From positions 62,001 through 126,000 of the forward strand of contig NZ_ABCM01000003.1 of assembly GCF_000170795.1 (NCBI RefSeq): a stretch of 64,000 nucleotides of DNA, written 5' to 3'. Under the pieces are notes generated by a model. The model made no database searches and was not told where the DNA came from. It saw only the letters and a program-made list of their open reading frames with translations. Positions within the stretch are counted from its first letter, which is position 1. Every line of letters starts with the position of its first letter. This document shows positions 55,057 through 62,596 of this stretch, one piece after another. This DNA is from Pedobacter sp. BAL39 (GTDB lineage Bacteria; Bacteroidota; Bacteroidia; Sphingobacteriales; Sphingobacteriaceae). The translations under genes were made by a program, and so were the position numbers.

Positions 55057-55797
55057 TTATGCCGATTCCAATTCTTTTTTTACCGCAAGAGTTTTAGGAA
55101 ACAAAATGTTGTTTTCCAGGTGCACATGTCTGTGCAGATCATTTTCAAATTCCTCCAGTTTCTTAAAGAGGATTGTATAGGAATTGCATGCTTCCTGTGG
55201 TAAGGCAAAGTTATTGGTGATTTCACGTATGCTACGCAGGATATCCCCCGCTTGTTCATGCTCAGATTCCATCATCTGGATGGGGTTCGAAACATCTCCG
55301 AAAACAGTTGGAGGGATCTGTGTCCCATTGATCTGAGCAGCATGGAGTTCCTTGATAAAAGGAAAGAGCATTCGCTCTTCCTTCATCAGATGTGAAATCA
55401 GTTCATTGGCGACAATCCCGAACAGCTCTGCAACTTTGACCAGTTCGGGGTGTTCAGCACCGTGTACCCGTGCCACCTTTTCCGCCAGCTCAGTCATGAA
55501 AGGAATATTTTCTTTCACATATTCGTGATGTGTATTGACGATATATTCCGCAAGAAATGCAATGTTCCATTTGGAATGTTCATTTTCAGTCGTGCTATCC
55601 TGTGCATTCAGCTGGTTTAACGCATTTATGACCGTATCAGGATTGATGCCTTTTTTTTCGCAGACTTCTGCAACAGTTTTCTTTCCCCCACAGCAGAAAT
55701 CAATACCAAAACTTTTGAATACCTGTGCTTTTCTGAAGTCAGATGTTACAATTTCGCCAATGGTTTCTTCCTTTTTTAATATTCCTATCGTTTCCAT
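55057..55797 (-). CDS. ric: Iron-sulfur cluster repair di-iron protein (Ric/ScdA/YtfE)
   Basis: A 246-residue protein. The N-terminal DUF542 domain has the vicinal Cys35-Cys36 motif (IDFCCGGKKT). The hemerythrin-like domain (about 80-240) supplies the His/Glu ligands of a di-iron site (NTHHEYVKE, HLMKEERMLFPF, ESEHEQAGD, HRHVHLENNILFP). It repairs [Fe-S] clusters damaged by nitric oxide or peroxide. Length is normal. It has its own terminator and is not in an operon; no regulator of the NO response is next to it. Confidence 0.94.
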   Translation of the reverse strand: METIGILKKEETIGEIVTSDFRKAQVFKSFGIDFCCGGKKTVAEVCEKKGINPDTVINALNQLNAQDSTTENEHSKWNIAFLAEYIVNTHHEYVKENIPFMTELAEKVARVHGAEHPELVKVAELFGIVANELISHLMKEERMLFPFIKELHAAQINGTQIPPTVFGDVSNPIQMMESEHEQAGDILRSIREITNNFALPQEACNSYTILFKKLEEFENDLHRHVHLENNILFPKTLAVKKELESA

Positions 55798-55938
55798 AAT
55801 GTTCTATTTTTGATTATGGAACAAAGTTAGCCGCTCCTCCAGGAGTAGTTTATGACCTCAATCATATCAATTGTCTGGCAGAAAGCGCCTTCAGGAATTG
55901 TCAATAAGGAGTTTCTCTGAAATCGTGATACTGGATGT

Positions 55939-56448
55939 TTAGCTGAGTTCAATTTCAAACAAGCTAAATGCACCTTCCTTATAATGCTCGGGCAGGTCCG
56001 CTGTCCATTCAATATGATTGATGCCCTTGTAGGTAAAACCACAGCGCTCATAATGGGCATTGATCCTGTCGTTGCCGCTCATGGTATCCAGTCTGATGAA
56101 GTTGATGTTCAATGATTTTGCATAATCCTTCGCCCAGGCCACAATTTTCTCTACATACGAATTTCCACGGTATTTTGGGTTCGTAGCAATTCTGTGGAGA
56201 TAGATAGCAGGCTGTTCATCCAGCCCCTTCCAGATTACAGGATCACTGAAGGTGATGAGAAAAGTGCAGGCCATGTCATTTGCTTCTTCAATAATGAAAT
56301 GTCTGCCTTCTTCAATCTCTGTTAACACCCTATGCTTTTCAAAACCTCGCCATCCTTTGTTGGTCATGGTCATCTGATAGCTGATGGCCTCATCATAACG
56401 TTTAAAAATCTCGTCTATATCAACTGCAGTGCTCTTTCTAATCAACAT
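55939..56448 (-). CDS. GNAT-family N-acetyltransferase
   Basis: A 169-residue GNAT fold: IRKSTAVDIDEIFKRYDEAI at the N-terminus, the acetyl-CoA loop region HRIATNPKYRGNSYVEKIV (about residues 97-115), and the C-terminal NFIRLDTMSGNDRINAHYER with CGFTYKG. These enzymes acetylate small amines or proteins; the substrate is unknown. Single gene between ric and the SDR cluster. Confidence 0.87.
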   Translation of the reverse strand: MLIRKSTAVDIDEIFKRYDEAISYQMTMTNKGWRGFEKHRVLTEIEEGRHFIIEEANDMACTFLITFSDPVIWKGLDEQPAIYLHRIATNPKYRGNSYVEKIVAWAKDYAKSLNINFIRLDTMSGNDRINAHYERCGFTYKGINHIEWTADLPEHYKEGAFSLFEIELS

Positions 56449-56605
56449 ATTTCTCTATTTCAATCTCTAGTGGTCGTATTCGTCTATTTTGCTCAAATAT
56501 AGCTTATTTAAGTTCCCAGGTACACATAAGTGACGACTTCTCAGTTAAACATACTCGCTTAAAAAAGCAACAGATTGTCATCCATTCCTAACATTATTTT
56601 ATTTA

Positions 56606-56619
56606 GGAACGATTGTTCC
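56606..56619 (+). promoter_or_regulatory. Candidate TetR operator, copy 1 (GGAACGATTGTTCC)
   Basis: A palindrome with 5-bp arms and a 4-bp centre, 60 bp before the SDR gene. A second copy lies 34 bp downstream. The likely ligand is the TetR protein encoded after the SDR. Confidence 0.65.
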
Positions 56620-56639
56620 GTAAATCACTTTACATTAGC

Positions 56640-56653
56640 GGAACGATTATTCC
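56640..56653 (+). promoter_or_regulatory. Candidate TetR operator, copy 2 (GGAACGATTATTCC)
   Basis: Differs from copy 1 at one base. It ends 25 bp before the ATG at 56679, a good position for repression. Confidence 0.65.
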
Positions 56654-56678
56654 AGAATAAAAAATAGTCGTCATTAAC

Positions 56679-57428
56679 ATGAAAAATTTAGAAAATAAAG
56701 TGGCTGTAGTTACAGGAGCTTCAAAAGGAATAGGTGCAGGTATTGCTAAAAGTCTTGCAGCAGCAGGAGCTTCGGTAGTTGTAAATTACGCGTCTTCAAA
56801 AGCAGGTGCGGACGAAGTGGTAGCAGAAATTGTAAACAATGGTGGTAAGGCACTGGCCCTTCAGGGTAGCGTTACCAGTCTGGACGACCTAAACCGTCTG
56901 TTTGAAGAAACTAAACAGTCATTGGGAGCGGTTGACATCCTGGTGAATAACGCAGGGGTATATAAGTTTGGGGCAATTGAAGAAATCACTGCGGATGATT
57001 TTCATAACCAGTTCAATACGAATGTCCTCGGATTATTGCTGAGCACGCAGGTGGCATTAAAAAATTTCAATGACAATGGTGGTAGCATCATCAACATCGG
57101 GTCTGTAGTCAGTAGCATTGCGCCGGTTGGCAGTTCAATTTATACCGCTACAAAAGGAGCTGTTGATTCGATTACCCACGTGCTTTCTAAAGAACTCGCA
57201 CCTAAGAATATCCGTGTAAATTCCATTAATCCTGGGATGATAGAGACTGAAGGAACACATACTGCCGGTATTATTGGTAGTGATTTCCAGGTGGAAGCTG
57301 TACGCACAACACCACTCGGAAGGATTGGACAGCCTAAGGATATCGCTTCTATTGCGGTTTTCCTGGCATCCGAAGATTCAGCATGGCTTACTGGTGAAAC
57401 CTTACTGGCTGGCGGCGGAGTGAGATAA
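56679..57428 (+). CDS. SDR-family oxidoreductase (classical, FabG/BdcA-like)
   Basis: A 249-residue classical short-chain dehydrogenase. Cofactor motif TGASKGIG (12-19), NNAG (90-93), and catalytic Ser142, Tyr155 and Lys159 (IYTATKGA). The C-terminus has LTGETLLAGGGVR, typical of FabG-like SDRs. The cofactor loop VVNYASSKAGA suggests NADPH. Two GGAACGATT(G/A)TTCC palindromes precede it and a TetR gene follows, so it is probably an inducible detoxifying reductase. Substrate unknown. Confidence 0.9.
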   Translation: MKNLENKVAVVTGASKGIGAGIAKSLAAAGASVVVNYASSKAGADEVVAEIVNNGGKALALQGSVTSLDDLNRLFEETKQSLGAVDILVNNAGVYKFGAIEEITADDFHNQFNTNVLGLLLSTQVALKNFNDNGGSIINIGSVVSSIAPVGSSIYTATKGAVDSITHVLSKELAPKNIRVNSINPGMIETEGTHTAGIIGSDFQVEAVRTTPLGRIGQPKDIASIAVFLASEDSAWLTGETLLAGGGVR

Positions 57429-57461
57429 GCGCTTGGGATTCTTAAAATAAAGTAATAAATT

Positions 57462-57494
57462 GAATAGCTTTGCCAGATACAGGCAAAGCTATTC
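57462..57494 (+). promoter_or_regulatory. Perfect 13-bp inverted repeat over the TetR promoter
   Basis: GAATAGCTTTGCC / GGCAAAGCTATTC with a 7-nt spacer. The left arm contains a -7 box TAGCTTTG (57465-57472) and the right arm ends 6 bp before the TetR ATG. It is either an operator or, since it follows the SDR stop by 33 bp, a terminator; no T run follows, which favours an operator or RNA hairpin. Confidence 0.55.
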
Positions 57495-57500
57495 GCAGTT

Positions 57501-58082
57501 ATGGCAAGGACAAAAGATTTTGATGAAAACGAAGTGCTGAAGAAGGCTGTTGAGCTTTTCTGGCTGAAGGGATACAATGGGACTTCTATGCAGGACCTCG
57601 TGGAAGGATTGGGGATCAGCAGATCCAGTCTGTATGATACCTATGGTGATAAACACGCGCTTTTTGTAAAGGCACTGGAAAATTATCGCTGCTCGGCATC
57701 AGCTAAAGTAAATGAGATCATGGGTAGTAGCACCTCTTCTAAAGTTGCAATTCGCAACATGCTGGAGTTTATCATTGCTCAATTGCTGCATGACCAAAAT
57801 AATAAAGGGTGTTTTCTGATCAATTCGGAAGTGGAGGTGGCGGCGCACGACCAGACCGTGAGTTCAATGATCTGTGAAAGTGACCAGCAGATAGAAGAAG
57901 CTTTTTTCGAAGTCATCAAAAGGGGACAGGAAAGTGGTGAGATTGCCAGCAAACAGGATCCCCGGGCAATGGCGCGCTTCACATTTAATACTGTAAAAGG
58001 AATCCGGGTGACTGGAAAAACAAGTAATGACCGGGCAATTTTTGACGACATCATCAGGATGTCTATGTCTGTCTTCGACTGA
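57501..58082 (+). CDS. TetR/AcrR family transcriptional regulator
   Basis: A 193-residue regulator. The HTH is KAVELFWLKGYNGTSMQDL with GISRSSLYDTYGDKHALF (about 12-55). The C-terminal domain has LLHDQNNKGCFLINSEVE (about 93-110), a signature of the TetR group that controls reductases and antiseptic pumps; Cys101 in this segment could sense electrophiles. It lies 72 bp after the SDR gene and shares its last base with the start of the phosphatase gene (TGATG). It probably represses the SDR through the palindromes upstream. Confidence 0.9.
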   Translation: MARTKDFDENEVLKKAVELFWLKGYNGTSMQDLVEGLGISRSSLYDTYGDKHALFVKALENYRCSASAKVNEIMGSSTSSKVAIRNMLEFIIAQLLHDQNNKGCFLINSEVEVAAHDQTVSSMICESDQQIEEAFFEVIKRGQESGEIASKQDPRAMARFTFNTVKGIRVTGKTSNDRAIFDDIIRMSMSVFD

Positions 58083-58846
58083 TGGGACGGACACTGGTCA
58101 TGGGCGATATCCACGGTGCCCATCGGGCGATGGAGCAATGTCTCAACCGTTCAGGCTTTGATCAGGAACGTGATCTGCTGATACAGCTTGGTGACGTCGT
58201 GGATGGTTTTCCCGAGTCTTTTGAATGTGTCGAACAGCTGCTGAACATTAAAAACCGCATTTGCATTAAAGGTAATCACGACGACTGGTTTAATGATTTC
58301 CTCCGGACGGGTAATCATCCTTCCGGGTGGAGCCATGGCGGCAAAGGCACTATGATCTCCTATCTGGAGCATGCTGGAAAACAGGGTAGGTATATTGACA
58401 CTGAAAGTGTTCTGACTGCAACGCTTTTGCCAGCAGATGTCCCTAAAACTCATCAGCTTTTTTTTGGTAGTCAGCAGTTATATTATATTGATCGTCATCA
58501 ACGGTGCTTCGTACATGCCGGGTTTGACCGCAAGCTACCTTTTCTGGATCAGGATCCTGCAAATTATTATTGGGACCGGAGTTTATGGCAGGAGGCACTC
58601 GAGCGTTCTGAAGCTCCTTTGCATACTGGTCTCTTTGAAATGGTGACTACCTTTCATGAGATCTATATCGGCCATACGCCCACAACAAAAAATGGAACTG
58701 ATCAGCCTTTATCTGCATTTAACATCAGGAACCTGGATACGGGTGCAGGACATGCAGGGCGCTTGACAATAATGGACATAGATACCAGGGAAGTCTGGCA
58801 ATCTGATCCCTTACCAACATTGTACACACAGAATTTCAGGGTTTAG
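58082..58846 (+). CDS. Metallophosphoesterase (PP1-like Ser/Thr phosphatase or Ap4A hydrolase type)
   Basis: A 254-residue calcineurin-like phosphoesterase. Metal-binding motifs GDIHG (8-12), GDVVDG (37-42) and GNHDD (61-65), with C-terminal GHTPTTK. This order fits bacterial PrpA/PrpB-type phosphatases and ApaH-like hydrolases; the sequence does not separate them. Its ATG overlaps the TetR stop codon, so translation is coupled to the regulator, an odd partner for a phosphatase. Confidence 0.87.
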   Translation: MGRTLVMGDIHGAHRAMEQCLNRSGFDQERDLLIQLGDVVDGFPESFECVEQLLNIKNRICIKGNHDDWFNDFLRTGNHPSGWSHGGKGTMISYLEHAGKQGRYIDTESVLTATLLPADVPKTHQLFFGSQQLYYIDRHQRCFVHAGFDRKLPFLDQDPANYYWDRSLWQEALERSEAPLHTGLFEMVTTFHEIYIGHTPTTKNGTDQPLSAFNIRNLDTGAGHAGRLTIMDIDTREVWQSDPLPTLYTQNFRV

Positions 58847-58915
58847 TAAATCCCCTGTTCCTCAATTCCGTGGTGTTTGTAATATAGGATATTTGTAAAA
58901 TGAAGTATTTGTAAA

Positions 58916-59638
58916 ATGAAAATAAGCATCGCCCAGATTAATCCTATTGCAGGACGGATTTCTGCAAACATTGAAAAGCACATCAGCTTTGTTACCCTTG
59001 CCGCCGCGTCTGGAGCGGGCTCAGTTTTTTTTCCTGAACTCTCTCTGACCGGTTATGAACCCCGGCTGGCGAAAGAGCTGGCCACCCATCCCTATGACAT
59101 CAGGTTTGACGAATTTCAGAAACTCAGCAATGCAAAGAAAATAACGATTGGTGTAGGGATGCCGTTGCAGGTTCAAAGAGGGATCCGCATCAGTATGATC
59201 GTATTTCAACCCCATACAGGCAGGACGGTTTATTCAAAACAGCAGCTTCATTTAGATGAGAAGCCCTACTTTAAAAAAGGTACGGAGCAGGTGGTTCTCA
59301 ATATCAATGGGTTAAAAGTCGTGCCGGCAATATGTTACGAAAGTCTGCAGCCTTCGCATTCTCGAAAAGCTCATAAGCTTGGCGCTGATGTTTACCTGAG
59401 CAGTGTAGCAAAATCAGAAGCTGGAGTAAATTTAGGAATGGAGCACTACCCGGCAATAGCAAAGAAATATGCGATGCCGGTGCTGATGGCCAATAGCCTG
59501 GGCGATTGCGACGACTTCCGGAGCGTGGGAAAAAGCAGCATTTGGACAAGGAGTGGCGACCTCGTCAGCCAGATGGATGACAGGAATGAGGGCCTGCTGA
59601 TTTTTGATACAGAAACTGAGGAAGTGATGAAGAAATAA
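58916..59638 (+). CDS. Carbon-nitrogen hydrolase (nitrilase superfamily)
   Basis: A 240-residue amidase of the nitrilase fold with the full Glu-Lys-Cys triad: Glu41 (FFPELSLTGYEP), Lys108 (VYSKQQLHLDE) and Cys140 (VPAICYESLQP). It hydrolyses an amide or transfers an acyl group; candidates include omega-amidase-like or N-carbamoyl hydrolases, but the substrate cannot be fixed. It lies 69 bp after the phosphatase gene on the same strand and may be co-transcribed. Confidence 0.87.
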   Translation: MKISIAQINPIAGRISANIEKHISFVTLAAASGAGSVFFPELSLTGYEPRLAKELATHPYDIRFDEFQKLSNAKKITIGVGMPLQVQRGIRISMIVFQPHTGRTVYSKQQLHLDEKPYFKKGTEQVVLNINGLKVVPAICYESLQPSHSRKAHKLGADVYLSSVAKSEAGVNLGMEHYPAIAKKYAMPVLMANSLGDCDDFRSVGKSSIWTRSGDLVSQMDDRNEGLLIFDTETEEVMKK

Positions 59639-59692
59639 ATGTCTTTTTGAGCTTTAAATACCTCAGTATTCTGTCATGTTTAACTCAATATG

Positions 59693-59724
59693 TTTGTCCT
59701 AAAACATAAATTCATGTAATTTTG
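59693..59724 (+). promoter_or_regulatory. Consensus Bacteroidota promoter of map (TTTG-N20-TAATTTTG)
   Basis: -33 TTTG (59693-59696) and -7 TAATTTTG (59717-59724) are at the ideal 20-bp spacing. The ATG of map is 4 bp after the -7 box, so the transcript must start at or very near the start codon. Confidence 0.85.
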
Positions 59725-59728
59725 CCGC

Positions 59729-60529
59729 ATGATCATATATAAAAGCAATGAAGAAGTCGAGCTGATGCAGATCAGCGCCCTATTGGTGAGTGCTACCCTG
59801 GCAGAGCTTGCGAAAGTTTTGAAGCCTGGAATGAAAACAATAGAAATTGACAGAATTGCAAATGAGTACATTCTTGATCATGGGGCAGTACCGTCATTTC
59901 ACAATTATAATGGCTTTCCGAATCACATTATTACGTCGATTAATGACGTGGTGGTCCACGGCCTTCCTGGCGAACAGGAGTTGAGGGACGGAGATATCAT
60001 TTCGGTCGATGTAGGTACCATAAAAAATGGCTTCCACGGCGATCACGCCTATACCTTTATTATCGGAGAGGTATCAAAAGAGATTCTTCATCTGGTGAAA
60101 ACCACAAAGGACTCTTTGTTTGAAGGTATTAAACAGGCGGTTGTGGGGAAAAGGCTGGGCGACATCGGTTATGCCATCCAGTTTCATAATGAGCAGCAAG
60201 GATTTGGTGTAGTCCGCGATTTCGTAGGCCACGGTCTTGGGAAAGACATGCATGAAGATCCGCAGGTGCCAAACTATGGACATCGGGGAAAAGGCATGCT
60301 CTTAAAAGAAAACCTGGTGATGGCCATCGAGCCGATGATCAACCTTGGTAAAAAGGACGTGTACTTCGATCGTGACGGTTGGGCAGTAAGAACAGTGGAT
60401 GGATTACCATCTGTTCATTTTGAACATGACGTCTGTGTTAAAAAAGGAGAAGCCCTGGTACTCTCTGATTACGCACCTATTGAAATTGCAGAAAAAGCAA
60501 ACATCAACCTGAATACTTCCTATTATTAA
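59729..60529 (+). CDS. map: Type I methionine aminopeptidase
   Basis: A 266-residue enzyme that removes the first methionine of new proteins. All metal ligands can be placed by alignment with E. coli MetAP: Asp94 (SVDVGT), Asp105 (FHGDHAYT), His168 (VGHGLGKDMHE), Glu201 (AIEPMINLG) and Glu232 (HFEHDV), with substrate His77 (VVVHGLPG). Unlike the usual genomic position in the ribosomal-protein cluster, this copy stands alone behind its own strong promoter, so it may be a second map paralogue. It ends at a bidirectional terminator. Confidence 0.93.
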   Translation: MIIYKSNEEVELMQISALLVSATLAELAKVLKPGMKTIEIDRIANEYILDHGAVPSFHNYNGFPNHIITSINDVVVHGLPGEQELRDGDIISVDVGTIKNGFHGDHAYTFIIGEVSKEILHLVKTTKDSLFEGIKQAVVGKRLGDIGYAIQFHNEQQGFGVVRDFVGHGLGKDMHEDPQVPNYGHRGKGMLLKENLVMAIEPMINLGKKDVYFDRDGWAVRTVDGLPSVHFEHDVCVKKGEALVLSDYAPIEIAEKANINLNTSYY

Positions 60530-60564
60530 ATGGAAATGTTCTTTTATCCGTTGTAGTAAGAGAT

Positions 60565-60598
60565 TAACAAAAGGAAGGTGTAAACCTTCCTTTTGTTA
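60565..60598. terminator. Bidirectional terminator between map and the AraC gene
   Basis: A perfect 14-bp stem (TAACAAAAGGAAGG and complement) with a 6-nt loop, A- and T-rich at its ends. The right arm contains the AraC stop codon (60596-60598). It serves both convergent genes. Confidence 0.85.
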
Positions 60599-61501
60599 GT
60601 TAAAGGTTTGCCGGAACTCCAGTGGGGAAATATTCATTTTCTTTTTGAATAGTTTGTTGAACGATTGAGGATACTCAAAACCCAATTGATAAGCAATCTC
60701 TGCAACGGTCAGGTTGGTTCCTGAGAGATATTCTTTCGCCTTCTGCATCAGTTTTTCCTGAATGTGCTGCTGGGCACTCTTTCCAGTCAATGAGCGCAGT
60801 AGATCACTTAGATAATGCGTCGACAGGTTCAGTTGACTGGCCAGCAGTTCAACAGATGGAGGTCCTTTTTTGAGGTTGTCGCCCTGTTCAAAATAATCAT
60901 TTAAGAGGATTTCCATTTTGCTGAGCAGGTCGTGATTGGCGGCTTTTCTTGTAATGAACTGACGTTCGTAAAACCTGTTGCTGTAATTCAGTAATAAATC
61001 AATTTGAGAAAGAATGATGTCCTGGGTATGCCGGTCAATGTGCTGGTATTCTCTATCAATCTTCAGAAAAATCTCAGCAATGTTTTCCTCTTCTTTTTCC
61101 GAAAGGTGCAACGCTTCGTTTACCGTATAAGAAAAGAACCCATAACTTTTGATCTTTGTAGCAAGCGGATGTTTGTAGAGGAAGTCTGGGTGGATAAATA
61201 AGGCATATCCGGAGGCAGGGCTGAGGATGTCCATCTGATCTGGATCAAGCGACATCACTTGTTTAGGGGCGATGAAGGTCATTACCCCCTTGTCGTAGTC
61301 GTAGTACTGCTGACCATATTTGGTTTTTCCTGCAATATTACGTTTGAGCGAGATACAATAAAAGTTTACACAAAAATGTGCCCAGATGGAACTGTCTGTA
61401 AAACGCATATCCGAGATGCGAATGACACTTACCAGTGGATGCAATGGTTCTGGTAAGGATATCAAACGGTGTTTTTCGGATATGGAATTGATGATTTTCA
61501 T
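60596..61501 (-). CDS. AraC-family transcriptional regulator
   Basis: A 301-residue regulator. The N-terminal half is a cupin-like sensor (MTFIAPKQVMSLDPDQMD). The C-terminal double HTH (about 200-300) is typical: LSTHYLSDLLRSLTGKSAQQ, then LTVAEIAYQLGFEYPQSFNK and ISPLEFRQTF. It follows an SDR gene on the same strand by 82 bp; AraC-SDR pairs of this kind are common in Bacteroidota and usually the AraC protein controls the SDR. Inducer unknown. Confidence 0.9.
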   Translation of the reverse strand: MKIINSISEKHRLISLPEPLHPLVSVIRISDMRFTDSSIWAHFCVNFYCISLKRNIAGKTKYGQQYYDYDKGVMTFIAPKQVMSLDPDQMDILSPASGYALFIHPDFLYKHPLATKIKSYGFFSYTVNEALHLSEKEEENIAEIFLKIDREYQHIDRHTQDIILSQIDLLLNYSNRFYERQFITRKAANHDLLSKMEILLNDYFEQGDNLKKGPPSVELLASQLNLSTHYLSDLLRSLTGKSAQQHIQEKLMQKAKEYLSGTNLTVAEIAYQLGFEYPQSFNKLFKKKMNISPLEFRQTFN

Positions 61502-61583
61502 ATTGGATTCTTTTCAGAAATTTACGACAGGGCTGTTGCGTTTCCCTAAGTTACCTTTTTATTTGTTGATCTGTTGATAAGGA

Positions 61584-62387
61584 TTACCCTAAGATCTGCG
61601 TTCTGATTTCTTTTCTGAAATCCTCGTTCCCTATTTCCAGGCGTCGCGCATACATGGCATTGGCATCTGCACCTGCGACATAACGAATCTGGTCTTTTCC
61701 ATCTGTTGCAGCTTCATAAACGATCTCTGCAATTTGTTCGGCGCTCGCTGCTGCTGCCATCATCCCGTCTATGGCGGAGAACAACCTGGTCTCTATATCC
61801 AGATAATCGGAATGCGAGCTCCGGTCGAGCGACCGCCCGATAAAATCGGTCGCAATGCCTCCTGGAGCAATTGTTTTGATGCCGATGTCATGCAAACCAA
61901 GTTCAAAAGACATGCCTTCCGACCAGCCCTCGATGGCAAACTTAGTGGCGTGATAAATGGAATGTAGCGGAAATCCAAAAAGCCCTCCTATGGAAGTAGT
62001 ACTGATAAATAAACCGTTTTTCTTTGCCCTGAAATGAGGAATGAAGGCTTGCGTAACCCGTATTACGCCAAGCAAGTTTGTGTTGATCTGCTTTGAGATC
62101 TGCTCATCGCTAAGCGCCTCAAGCGCGCCCATGAGGCCATATCCGGCATTGTTGAAAACAACATCCACGGATTGTAAATCACTTGCCTTCGCGACAATAG
62201 ATTTAATCTGTTCCGAGTCGGTCACATCAAGGGGCAGGAGGGTCACATTTTCGAGTAGGTTGAGTGCTGTCTCTTTTTCCGGATTTCGCATTGTGGCGAT
62301 CACATTCCAGCCTTTGGACTGAAATAATCTGGCGGTTGCCTTTCCTAAACCTGCTGATGCTCCGGTAATGAAAATTGTCTTTTGCAT
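61584..62387 (-). CDS. SDR-family oxidoreductase
   Basis: A 267-residue classical short-chain dehydrogenase. TGASAGLG (8-15), NNAG in VVFNNAGYGLMG, and the catalytic serine and YxxxK in STTSIGG and IYHATKFA. TMRNPEKE after strand 2 suggests NADP(H). Proteins of this subgroup often sit beside AraC regulators, as here. Substrate unknown. Confidence 0.9.
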   Translation of the reverse strand: MQKTIFITGASAGLGKATARLFQSKGWNVIATMRNPEKETALNLLENVTLLPLDVTDSEQIKSIVAKASDLQSVDVVFNNAGYGLMGALEALSDEQISKQINTNLLGVIRVTQAFIPHFRAKKNGLFISTTSIGGLFGFPLHSIYHATKFAIEGWSEGMSFELGLHDIGIKTIAPGGIATDFIGRSLDRSSHSDYLDIETRLFSAIDGMMAAAASAEQIAEIVYEAATDGKDQIRYVAGADANAMYARRLEIGNEDFRKEIRTQILG

Positions 62388-62596
62388 AGGATACTGTTGT
62401 TTAAATTGTACCCTACAAAGATCTGGTCTGCGCGCGAGTGGTATGTTTCCAGATCGGACTTTGTTGTATCCATACTGCCGATCACCAGCGCAATTGATTC
62501 TGGTTGTGAAATTAGGCTGCCATCAAAGCTGAATTTTCTAGGGATGCCCTTAAAATTATGGGCAATTGGATCAATAAACGGTAAAGCCTGTCAGGC

